Of a stretch of 64,000 bases of DNA, positions 34,003 through 41,524 are shown piece by piece (position 1 is the first letter of the stretch; each line of letters begins with the position of its first letter). The notes beneath the pieces were generated by a model. It saw nothing but the letters and a program-made list of their open reading frames with translations. It made no database searches and was not told the origin of the DNA. Source of the DNA: Candidatus Ribeiella danica (lineage in GTDB: Bacteria > Chloroflexota > Chloroflexia > Chloroflexales > Roseiflexaceae); contig JADKFS010000006.1 of the NCBI GenBank assembly GCA_016717335.1, positions 1-64,000 on the forward strand, given 5' to 3'. The translations under genes were made by a program, and so were the position numbers.

Positions 34003-36912
34003 TTACACAGGAGGATGCCGGGCAAGACGAAAGCCGACGTCGCCGTTATGGTAGTCGGGCGTGTTGTTGAAGCGGTAGGACGCGCGCAGGTCGATCGATT
34101 GATTGTCCCAGCCGCCGCCGCGAAGTGTAAAGTATTTATCAGCCGGATCGTCCGGTCGCTCACGCCCGTCGTCTAGATCATACGGGTAGTCACGATATTC
34201 GCTGCGCGTCCACTCCCAGACGTTGCCGGCCAGGTCCAGCACGCCCTCGGGCGTCGCACCGCTTGGGAAGCAGCCCACCGCCGTCGTGCCCTTGTAGATC
34301 TGATTGAAGTTGGCGCGCTCGCCGTCCGGCTCCGGCTCACCCCACGAGTATGTCCGCCGTTTCACGCCGCGCGCGACGTACTCCCACTCGGCCTCGCTCG
34401 GCAGCACGTAAACGTAACCCTCGGGATTATGCGCGCGATTGCGGGTCAGCCAGTCGCAAAAGGCGCGCGCCTCGTACCACGACACGCCGACCACGGGGTA
34501 GTTCGGGCGCGCGATCCCGACCAGATCGTGATCCCACCACTCGGGCTGATCCTTGCGGGTGCGGCGCTGCCACTCCTGTAGCCCTTCCGTCGCGGCGTCG
34601 TCGCGCGCCAGCCAGGCCCGCGCGGCAGCATCCCACCAGGGCTGCGCCAGGTCGTACCCGCCGTCGTCCAGAAACAGCTTGTACTGCGCGTTGGTCACCG
34701 GGTAGCGGCCGATCGCGAAGGCGGGAAGCTGCAGCGGCTGGCTGTTGATCTCATCCTCGGGCCAGCGTCGGGCGCGCTGTGCCGTTGCTTCGTCGCCCTG
34801 CTCCCGGTAGAAGCGCTCATACGCGATTCCAGCCGCATTGGCCTGCTCGGGTGTGCTGCCGATCGTGAAGCTCCCGCCGGGCAGCTCGACCAGTGCGGGC
34901 GGCAAGTCGCACACGCCGGGGCGTGGGTCGCCCACGCGCGCCAGCGTGTAGCCACACTGCACCCGCGCCGCAGCCGGCAGCGCGTCGGGCGGCTGGCGCT
35001 CCAGCAGCTCCAGCGCCGCGTCACGCACCTGTCCGCGGATGGGCCCCTGGCCCTTGAAGCGCTCCAGCTCGGTCAGCGCGTCGCCGGCGAGCGCCAGCGC
35101 GGCGGCGCGTTCGTCTGCTGTGTCGCCGCGCGCTGCCAGTCGCGCCAGGAAGTTCCAGCAGCGCACCTGGCTCAGGTGGCCGGCGCACAGCAGGATCACC
35201 TCGCGCCACCAGCTCTCCAGGTAGTGGTCGAGCGCCGCATCCCAGCGGTCGGTCTCGGCGACGTGGCGCGCCGCCAGGAACTCCTGGAACGAGAGATGGC
35301 TGAAGCCGAAGCGGTTTTGCTCGACTTCGTCCAGCAGGCCGATGTGGACGGGCAGCTCGTTCAGGAAGGCGCGCGCCAGCTCGGCGGCCGCGATCTCGCC
35401 GGGCGTTCGTGGCCGCAGATACGTGGCGATCAGCCGCTCCAGCGCGTCGCGGTCGATCAGCTTGTGCTCCTCGCCGCTGCAGTGCATGTGATACGCCACG
35501 GCGGCCAGCAGCTCGCGGCGCGCATCCAGGCCCATCAGCAGCGCGGCGCGCTCTTTGCCGGCCGTATCGACTTTGCCGCGCCCGCCGCGCAGCAGCACCT
35601 TTACGCACTCCTCGTAGAGCTGGGCGCGGTTCTCGGGGAGATCCTGGTGGTTGTAGAAGACGATCGCGATGACCGTCAGCAGCAGCGGGTTGGGCGCCAG
35701 CCGGCCCACGCCCCGATTGTCGCGGATGGCCTTCGCCAGCGCGGCGTCGAACGTGGCGGCCATACGCTCGATCTGGTCGGCGCCGCCCTTCGGATAGATG
35801 CGGCGATGAATACAGCGGCTCCAGTTGGCGATGAAGCGGCCCTGCTGCTCGTCGTTCAGATCATCCACGGTACAGACCGCGAACCCGGCGCCGATCTCGG
35901 CCGCGCCGGTGTAGGCGGCCACGCGCGCGGTCGCGACGTAGCGGCAGGCCGGGTAGCGCTGGGCGAACTCGCGGACGATCGCGCTGACAATCTCGCGATC
36001 GTCGGCGCGCGAGACCTCGTCGAGCCCGTCGAGCAGCAGGATCGCCCGGCCCTGCGCGCAGAGCGTGCTGAAGAAGTCGGCGGGCAGGTCGAGGTTGCGG
36101 CCATCGGCGTAGTTGGCGAGACAATCGAGCAGCAGGCGCGGGCCGTTGCCGCTCAGATCGCGCGGGCGGCACTCGCGCAGGTAGCTGCCCAGCTCGCGCA
36201 GCGGCAGCAGCAGCGGCACCAGCGGGGCATCCACGCCCAGCGCGTCGAGGCGGGTGCGGTCGTCGCGCGCAAGCGACTCGGCCAGGCGAATAGCGGTGTA
36301 GTGGAGCAGGGTCGTCTTGCCGCTGCCGGGCCTGCCGATCACGGCCAGGCGCGGATGGTCGCGCAGGGCCTCACTCCAGGCGACGGTGCGCTGCGCTTCG
36401 CCGGCCAGGCCGGCGTCGGCGGGGTGCGGATCGGCCGGCTGGGTCATGAGCCGCCGCACCGCGTCGCGGCCGCGCAGGGACGCCAGCGCCGGCTCGCGCA
36501 GTGTCAGCGAAATGTAGAGGTCGGCCAGCTGGATCTCCACCGGCCCCTGCTCGTCGATGCCGCGCAGGTCGAGCGTCGAGTGGCGCGCGTAGAGATCGTC
36601 GAGGTAGCGCCGCAGCGCGGCCTCGTAGTCGGCCGCCGTCACGGTGGGGCTGTGCTGGTAGAGGTTGATCACCCCGGCGATGTAGTTGCCGCTCGCGCCG
36701 GCGGGGAACAGCGGCGCGACGACACTGCCGTGCACATCGCCGGCCGTGCTCACGCCGACCTGGGCGCTGTCGCCGATCGCGGTGGAGTGCGCGCGTGTGG
36801 GCTGAGACTCGATCGCAGCGATAAGCTGCTCGAACATCGCGCGCGCTGCCGCATCGGGTGCGGCGTCGCGCTGGGTGCGCAGAAAGTCAAGCTGCGCGGC
36901 GGGATCGCTCAT
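34003..36912 (-). CDS. NACHT ATPase-SUMF1 protein 2, candidate DGR target
   Basis: 969 residues from ATG 36912 (GGAGCATGTTCG upstream; ATGA overlap with RT remnant A). The first 35 residues (MSDPAAQLDFLRTQRDAAPD) match protein 1; the rest of the N-terminus and NACHT is more diverged. Walker A VIGRPGSGKTTLLHYTAIRL (~189), Walker B ILLLDGLDEVSRADDREIVS (~290), FSHLSFQEFLAARHV. SUMF1 domain from ~669: YPVTNAQYKLFLDDGGYDLA, VVGVSWYEARAFCDWLTRNR, LPSEAEWEYVARGVKR, GNVWEWTRSEY. The C-terminus ends in a lectin-fold variable region. Likely ligand-sensing ATPase of a conflict system; the effector is not identified. Confidence 0.88.
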   Translation of the reverse strand: MSDPAAQLDFLRTQRDAAPDAAARAMFEQLIAAIESQPTRAHSTAIGDSAQVGVSTAGDVHGSVVAPLFPAGASGNYIAGVINLYQHSPTVTAADYEAALRRYLDDLYARHSTLDLRGIDEQGPVEIQLADLYISLTLREPALASLRGRDAVRRLMTQPADPHPADAGLAGEAQRTVAWSEALRDHPRLAVIGRPGSGKTTLLHYTAIRLAESLARDDRTRLDALGVDAPLVPLLLPLRELGSYLRECRPRDLSGNGPRLLLDCLANYADGRNLDLPADFFSTLCAQGRAILLLDGLDEVSRADDREIVSAIVREFAQRYPACRYVATARVAAYTGAAEIGAGFAVCTVDDLNDEQQGRFIANWSRCIHRRIYPKGGADQIERMAATFDAALAKAIRDNRGVGRLAPNPLLLTVIAIVFYNHQDLPENRAQLYEECVKVLLRGGRGKVDTAGKERAALLMGLDARRELLAAVAYHMHCSGEEHKLIDRDALERLIATYLRPRTPGEIAAAELARAFLNELPVHIGLLDEVEQNRFGFSHLSFQEFLAARHVAETDRWDAALDHYLESWWREVILLCAGHLSQVRCWNFLARLAARGDTADERAAALALAGDALTELERFKGQGPIRGQVRDAALELLERQPPDALPAAARVQCGYTLARVGDPRPGVCDLPPALVELPGGSFTIGSTPEQANAAGIAYERFYREQGDEATAQRARRWPEDEINSQPLQLPAFAIGRYPVTNAQYKLFLDDGGYDLAQPWWDAAARAWLARDDAATEGLQEWQRRTRKDQPEWWDHDLVGIARPNYPVVGVSWYEARAFCDWLTRNRAHNPEGYVYVLPSEAEWEYVARGVKRRTYSWGEPEPDGERANFNQIYKGTTAVGCFPSGATPEGVLDLAGNVWEWTRSEYRDYPYDLDDGRERPDDPADKYFTLRGGGWDNQSIDLRASYRFNNTPDYHNGDVGFRLARHPPV
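34018..34110 (-). other. Variable repeat VR2 (DGR-like)
   Basis: The C-terminal codons read W-DNQ-SIDLRAS-Y-R-FNN-TPDYH-NGD-VGFRLARH. It keeps more adenines (GAC AAT CAA; AAC AAC) than VR1 and VR3, consistent with less mutagenesis or a different event. Against the 40317-40354 copy it differs at three positions, all template adenines. Confidence 0.75.
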
Positions 36913-37046
36913 CGAACATGCTCCAGGTGGTACTCGAACGCCGCGACCTCGGGCTTCGCCCGCTTGCCCCTGCGTGCTTGGTGGAATGCCGCCCACAGGT
37001 TGTCGAAGGCGCAGATCTGCTCGTAGAGGTGCTTATATGTCTTCAT
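36909..37046 (-). pseudogene. DGR-type reverse transcriptase remnant A (N-terminus)
   Basis: From ATG 37046: MKTYKHLYEQICAFDNLWAA, FHQARRGKRAKPEVAAFEYH, LEHVR, stop. This is the conserved opening of bacterial DGR/retron-like RTs ('lY.qI..feNL..A..kArrGKr..pevaaFe.nle'). The rest of the enzyme is gone: the TGA overlaps the ATG of NACHT-SUMF1 gene 2. The remnant lies 133 bp after the stop of NACHT-SUMF1 gene 3, the usual order target-RT. Confidence 0.7.
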
Positions 37047-37179
37047 CGCTCCGAGTTCCAAAAAACGCGCGATTCGCGCCTGCGGCGCGTGCAAGGGGGC
37101 ATCGCCCCCAACCGCATAACCGATAGCCAATAGCCGATAATCATCAGTGCCCGCAGAACTATCGGCTATCGGCTATCGA
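37047..37179 (-). repeat. 133-bp DGR spacer with inverted repeats (copy 2)
   Basis: Near-identical to 30081-30213, with GGGGGCATCGCCCCC, and CCGATAGCCAATAGCCGAT (about 37119) facing ATCGGCTATCGGCTATCG (about 37160). The single C/A change in one arm weakens but does not abolish pairing. It separates NACHT-SUMF1 gene 3 from RT remnant A. Confidence 0.7.
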
Positions 37180-40167
37180 CTATCGGCTATTCGTGCGATG
37201 CCGGGCAAGACGAAAGCCGACGACGCTGAAATGGTAGTCGGGCGAGTTGTTGAAGCGGAAGGACGCGCGCAGGTCGATCGAAAGAGTGATCCAGCCGCCG
37301 CCGCGAAGTGTAAAGTATTCTTTCGATGGGTCGTCCGGCGCCTCGCGTCCATCATCCGGTTCATATGGGTACGGCCGGTAGGCACTGCGCGTCCACTCCC
37401 AGACATTCCCGGCCAGGTCCAGCACACCCTCCGGCGTCGCCCCAAGCGGGAAGCAGCCCACCGCCGTCGTGCCTTTATACAGGTTGTCGAAGTTGGCCCG
37501 CTCGCCGTCCGGCTCTTCCTGCCCCCAAGGATACTGCCTCCGCTCTACCCCACGTGCGGCATACTCCCACTCGGCCTCGCTGGGCAGCGTGTAGGTGGAT
37601 TGGTCGGGATTATACAGCTGGTGCTGCGTCAGCCAGCGACAGAACGCCATCGCCTCGTACCACGACACGCCGACCACCGGATGATTCAGACGCGCTTGAC
37701 CGAACCATTCGTCGTTCCAATAGCGTGGCTCGCTCACCTTTGCAGAGCGCAGCCAGGCCTTTCCGGCAGCATCCCACCAGGGCTGCGCCGGGTCGTACCC
37801 GCCATCGTCCAGAAACAGCTTGTACTGCGCGTTGGTCACCGGGTAGCGCGCGATCTCAAAGGCGGGTATGATTAGGTCGGCTCGCTCGCGGCCATCGCCG
37901 ATCGCGAACGGGCCGCCGGCCAGCGGCATCACGCGCGGCGGCAGCGCGTACACGCCCGCCCGCAGGTCGCCGAGCTGGCCCAGATAGACCCCGGCGCGCA
38001 CGCGCTCGGCGGCCGGCAGCGCGGTGCCCTCGACTACCGGGCCTAGCGCGGCGGCAAGGTTCGCGCGCAGATCGACGAAGGCGGCGTCGCCGCGCTCCAG
38101 GCGATCCCAGCCGACGTCGTCGCCGATCTCGGCCGCCAGCAGCAGGTCGCGCTGTCGCTCGTCTGCAGGCTTGCCGTGCGCCAGCAGCAGCTTCTGGAGC
38201 AGCAGGTAGGGCATCTCCAGCTTGTTGCCGCTGACGTGGTCGGCGATGCCCAGCAGGATCGGCAGCCGCCAGCGGTCGTCGCGGCGCCGCTCCATGATCC
38301 GGCCCACGACGCCGACGCCGCTGACCAGCTTGAGCCCGGCCAGGTACTCCTGGAAGGTCTGGTGCGGGAAGCCGTAGGCGTCGCCCGCCTCGCCGGCCTG
38401 CAGCAGCCCGGCGCGCACGTCGGCGTACTCCAGGAAGCGCTCGGCGCCGTCCCACGGGTCCGGGTGCCCGCGCTGGCGCAGCTCGGCGCCGACCAGCTCG
38501 CGTAGAGTCGCGCGGCCGAGCCGGCCGGGGCTGCCCGGCGCGCTGGCCTCGTGCGCGACGAACGCGGCCTCCTCCAGCAGCGCGCGCAGGCCGCGCACGT
38601 CGGCGTCGGGCAGGCCGATGTACTCCATCAGCGTGCCATAGACCGTCTCGTCCTTGCCGCGCACCTCCCACTGCGCCAGCAGGATGTCCAGGCAGCGGCT
38701 GTAGAGCGTCACGCGATCCTCGGGCAGGCGGCCGTCGTTGAGGTGCACCAGCGCCATAATCGTCAGCAGCAGCGGGCGCACGCCCAGGCGCTGCAGGTCG
38801 TCGCGCACCCGGATCGCATGCTGCAGCGCCTGGATGCGCTCGTCGCGCTTTGTGGCGGTAATGTCGCTCGCGGTCGCGGCGGCGGCGTACCAGGCGGCCA
38901 CGAAGTGCTCCATCTGGCCGATCGTCCAATCGGCCAGGGTCGCGGTGGGCCAGCCCGGCAGCCGCCAGGCCGCGTTCTGCACACCCTCGTAGGCGCGCAC
39001 GCGGCAGGCGACGACGATGCGACAGCGGGTGTACTGCTCGGCGAAGGCGCGCACGGCGGCGACGACCTGGCGGCGCGAGTCGGCGCCGGCGACCTCGTCG
39101 AGTCCATCGAGCAGCAGCAGCGCGCGCCCGGCCTCGATCTCGTCGTGGACGGCGGTGGCGAGGCCGGCGTAGCGGCCGTTGGCCTCGAGCGAGTCGGCGA
39201 GGTAGTTCCACAGATCGTCGGCGCCGGCGGCGTGCCCCGGCAGCGCGGCGAGGCGCTTCGCCAGCGGCAGCAGCGGCAGGAACAGCGGCAGCAGGCGGCC
39301 GGGCTCGCCGAGGGTGGTCCAGCCCGCCAGCCGCTCGGAAAGATTCACCGCTTCGTCCAGTCCAGCGGCGGCCAGCGTCAGCGCCAGGTAGCGCAGCGCG
39401 GTGCTCTTGCCGCTGCCCGGCTCGCCCAGCAGCACCAGGCATGGGCTGGCGGCGATTGCCTCGGAGACGAGCTGTGGTCCCTCGAAGGTCAGACGCGGCA
39501 CTTGCCCGGCGATCTGCCTCAAAGCATCGCCGTCGAGCTGATCGATGCGCTGGCTGATCTCGCCGGGCGCCAGCGTGCGCCCTTCCAACAGCTCCTGGGC
39601 ATCTTCGCGTTGGAGCACGCGCTCCTGCCGGGTGGGCGGTCGGCGTAGCTGCACCCGCTGCTGGCCGGGCAGCAGCCGCGCGCCGGTGTGCTGCTCCAGG
39701 TAGGCGTTCGCATCGAACTGCTTCAGCGCCTTCCCGGCAAAGGTCTCGCGCGCGGCCAGCGCAGTGGTCGCCAGCTGGGTATAGACCTGGTCGAGGCTGA
39801 TCTGGAGCACGTCGTCGGCGGTCTTCTGCTCGCGCACGCCCTGGAGCGGCAGCACGCCGCAGCGCCCCTGCAGGCGCGTGAGGTAGCCGGCGAGCAGTTC
39901 CGTGCTGCTCTTGGTGCGGCGGCCCGCGATGTAGATATTGCCGTGCACATCGCCCGCGACGACCAGATCGGCCGTGCCGCTGACGGCGGCGTGGTGCTGG
40001 CGCGCATCGTTGATGGTCCCTCCCGCGCTGGCGATGATCTGCTGCGCTGGCTGGCTGGTCGCTTCCAGCGCAGCAATCGCGGCGTCAAGAGCGGCGAGCT
40101 GGGCCGGGTCGCTGATAGTGGCGCGGATGGCACGCAGCGCGGCGAGCTGGGCGGATGGGTCAGTCAT
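37180..40167 (-). CDS. NACHT ATPase-SUMF1 protein 3, candidate DGR target
   Basis: 995 residues from ATG 40167 (GGGAGCAACACTG upstream). The N-terminus has MTDPSAQLAALRAIRATISD, AVSGTADLVVAGDVHGNIYI and a long region shared with protein 1 (RCGVLPLQGVREQKTADDVL, QISLDQVYTQLATTALAARE). NACHT: Walker A LLGEPGSGKSTALRYLALTL (~240), Walker B ALLLLDGLDEVAGADSRRQV (~348), FPHQTFQEYLAGLKLVSGVG. SUMF1 domain from ~743 is shorter than in the others and ends in a lectin-fold variable region. Protein 1 and 3 are close paralogues; gene 2 differs. Confidence 0.88.
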   Translation of the reverse strand: MTDPSAQLAALRAIRATISDPAQLAALDAAIAALEATSQPAQQIIASAGGTINDARQHHAAVSGTADLVVAGDVHGNIYIAGRRTKSSTELLAGYLTRLQGRCGVLPLQGVREQKTADDVLQISLDQVYTQLATTALAARETFAGKALKQFDANAYLEQHTGARLLPGQQRVQLRRPPTRQERVLQREDAQELLEGRTLAPGEISQRIDQLDGDALRQIAGQVPRLTFEGPQLVSEAIAASPCLVLLGEPGSGKSTALRYLALTLAAAGLDEAVNLSERLAGWTTLGEPGRLLPLFLPLLPLAKRLAALPGHAAGADDLWNYLADSLEANGRYAGLATAVHDEIEAGRALLLLDGLDEVAGADSRRQVVAAVRAFAEQYTRCRIVVACRVRAYEGVQNAAWRLPGWPTATLADWTIGQMEHFVAAWYAAAATASDITATKRDERIQALQHAIRVRDDLQRLGVRPLLLTIMALVHLNDGRLPEDRVTLYSRCLDILLAQWEVRGKDETVYGTLMEYIGLPDADVRGLRALLEEAAFVAHEASAPGSPGRLGRATLRELVGAELRQRGHPDPWDGAERFLEYADVRAGLLQAGEAGDAYGFPHQTFQEYLAGLKLVSGVGVVGRIMERRRDDRWRLPILLGIADHVSGNKLEMPYLLLQKLLLAHGKPADERQRDLLLAAEIGDDVGWDRLERGDAAFVDLRANLAAALGPVVEGTALPAAERVRAGVYLGQLGDLRAGVYALPPRVMPLAGGPFAIGDGRERADLIIPAFEIARYPVTNAQYKLFLDDGGYDPAQPWWDAAGKAWLRSAKVSEPRYWNDEWFGQARLNHPVVGVSWYEAMAFCRWLTQHQLYNPDQSTYTLPSEAEWEYAARGVERRQYPWGQEEPDGERANFDNLYKGTTAVGCFPLGATPEGVLDLAGNVWEWTRSAYRPYPYEPDDGREAPDDPSKEYFTLRGGGWITLSIDLRASFRFNNSPDYHFSVVGFRLARHRTNSR
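37199..37293 (-). other. Variable repeat VR3 (DGR-like)
   Basis: The C-terminal codons read W-ITL-SIDLRAS-F-R-FNN-SPDYH-FSV-VGFRLARH. Against the template-like copy at 40317-40354 it differs at five positions, all template adenines. Differences from VR2 outside that stretch also fall at sites where VR2 has A. Confidence 0.75.
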
Positions 40168-40235
40168 CAGTGTTGCTCCCAGAAGATGCTGCTATACGTT
40201 AAACGCGCGACCCGGCGAAATTCGTACAATCATAC

Positions 40236-40278
40236 GGGCTGCGTGACAAAGAGCCGCGCAGCGCGTGTCACGCAGCCC
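40236..40278. repeat. 13-bp-stem hairpin beside the template-like repeat
   Basis: GGGCTGCGTGACA (40236-40248) and TGTCACGCAGCCC (40266-40278) pair perfectly around a 17-base loop. It sits ~40 bp on the 3' side of the template-like repeat (minus orientation), the same place hairpins occupy behind VR1 and VR3. Confidence 0.65.
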
Positions 40279-40316
40279 GCATCACTCGTCACACATCACG
40301 TATCACGTCCTATGGC

Positions 40317-40354
40317 GGGCAAGACGAAAGCCGACGTCGTTGTTATGGTTGTCG
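40317..40354 (-). other. DGR template repeat (TR) remnant
   Basis: The minus strand reads GACAACCATAACAACGACGT followed by CGGCTTTCGTCTTGCCCG. This matches the end of VR1-3 but with adenines at the variable positions (AAC codons). Twelve mismatches across the three comparisons all fall on template adenines. The end differs from the VRs by CCCGCCAT versus CCCGGCAT, as expected for IMH* against IMH. The 5' part of a full TR (~60 bp) is absent. It could instead be the tail of a lost fourth target. Confidence 0.65.
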
Positions 40355-40410
40355 GCAGCCTGCGCGGGCTCGTCTACGGGCCGCGCCGACTTGCCATGAC
40401 AATAGCCCAT

Positions 40411-41271
40411 TCACGATCCACCGCCGCTTCTTGGTTCTACCCGCGCTACCCCAACCGTCGCCCCGCACTGCGTGCAGAACTTCGCGCCCTCGGTCAGCCG
40501 GGCGTGGCACTGCTCACACGCGGGCCGCGGTGGGATCGCAGGCGTGGCCGCGGCCGGCATCGGCCGCCAGGCGCTCACGAACGGCGGCGGGGGCGCCGGC
40601 TGCTGCGTTGGGCCAGCGATCGGCTGCAGCGTGGGGGCGGCGCTCCCCAAGGCCGCGGCGATCTGCGCGGCGAGGGCGGCGCCATCGTAGCGGCGCTGGC
40701 AGCGCACGTGCAGGATCGGGAGGCCCACGCCGGCGAGGACCTCGTCGAGGAACGCGTCGCGCTCGCGCCGGTCGGCCCGGCCGTGCGAGGCGTCGTCGAG
40801 CTCGATCACCAGGCGCGGCGCGAGGGTCGCCGCGTCGACCAGCACGAAGTCCAGCCGCTTGGCCTGGATGCGCCACCAGTGGCTCTTGTCCCGCTGCGCC
40901 CAGCCCTTAACCTGCACCAGGCCGGCCAGGCCGACCTGGGCGAACACCCGGCAGCCGCTCGGCGCAGCCTCGCTCAGGACAGTGTAGAAGCCGCGCTCGG
41001 CGGCGGTGAGCAACGCCGGCGTGCGCTCGTAGGGCGAGCGCGGGTCGGGCCTGCCAAGCTGGCCTGGTGCGGGGGTGACCGGCTGACCAGGTGATGCGGC
41101 GACCGGGTGCGCCGGTGGCGTGGCGGCAGGGGCGGGCACGTGGGCGGCTGGCCGTCTTCGTCGGGCCGATGCCTTCGGGCTACCGGCGAGGAACCGGGCG
41201 AGGAAGATCAGGTAGCCAATCACGAGAACCGCGCCGATGACGATCGCCAGCGGGTTGATAGCGATGTGCAT
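40411..41271 (-). CDS. DUF2726 protein with N-terminal membrane helix and zinc ribbon
   Basis: 286 residues from ATG 41271 (GGAGCACATCC upstream). A TM helix (PLAIVIGAVLVIGYLIFLAR, residues ~7-26) is followed by a Pro/Ala linker. DUF2726 follows, a PD-(D/E)XK-like fold: LTAAERGFYTVLSEAAPSGC, KRLDFVLVDAATLAPRLVIE, LDDASHGRADRRERDAFLDE, GLPILHVRCQRRYDGAALAA. The C-terminal zinc ribbon has CEQCHARLTEGAKFCTQCGA. The fold suggests nucleic-acid handling at the membrane; function unknown. It lies immediately upstream of the DGR template remnant on the same strand. Confidence 0.8.
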   Translation of the reverse strand: MHIAINPLAIVIGAVLVIGYLIFLARFLAGSPKASARRRRPAAHVPAPAATPPAHPVAASPGQPVTPAPGQLGRPDPRSPYERTPALLTAAERGFYTVLSEAAPSGCRVFAQVGLAGLVQVKGWAQRDKSHWWRIQAKRLDFVLVDAATLAPRLVIELDDASHGRADRRERDAFLDEVLAGVGLPILHVRCQRRYDGAALAAQIAAALGSAAPTLQPIAGPTQQPAPPPPFVSAWRPMPAAATPAIPPRPACEQCHARLTEGAKFCTQCGATVGVARVEPRSGGGS

Positions 41272-41524
41272 GGATGTGCTCCGAGGGTATCGGGCGAATG
41301 CAGGGGCGTGACCAGCCTCAGACACGGAACTCGCGCGAGTATAGCACGAGCGTTGCCCGCTGCGAACGGCAGCGTGGCCTGTGTTGTTGCATCTTAACGC
41401 CGCGTTGCGGTCGGGGCAACGCTCCGCGCATCAGGCTGTGGCTTCTCCCGATTCCTCCACGTCGTCGAGCGAGCGGAGGCGCTGCCGCCACTACCCTTCC
41501 TCGCCGGCCCGCCATCCTGCGTAA

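Noticed and set aside
32308..34176. Plus-strand ORF of 622 codons with QTFCSLQ repeats
   Set aside because: Antisense of NACHT-SUMF1 gene 1 running through the 21-bp repeats, which are open in all frames.
35176..37026. Plus-strand ORF of 616 codons
   Set aside because: Antisense of NACHT-SUMF1 gene 2; no recognisable domain.
30214..40167. Active sulfatase-modifying (formylglycine-generating) enzymes
   Set aside because: The SUMF1 domains are fused to NACHT and end in hypervariable positions; no sulfatase gene is nearby. A ligand-binding role fits better.
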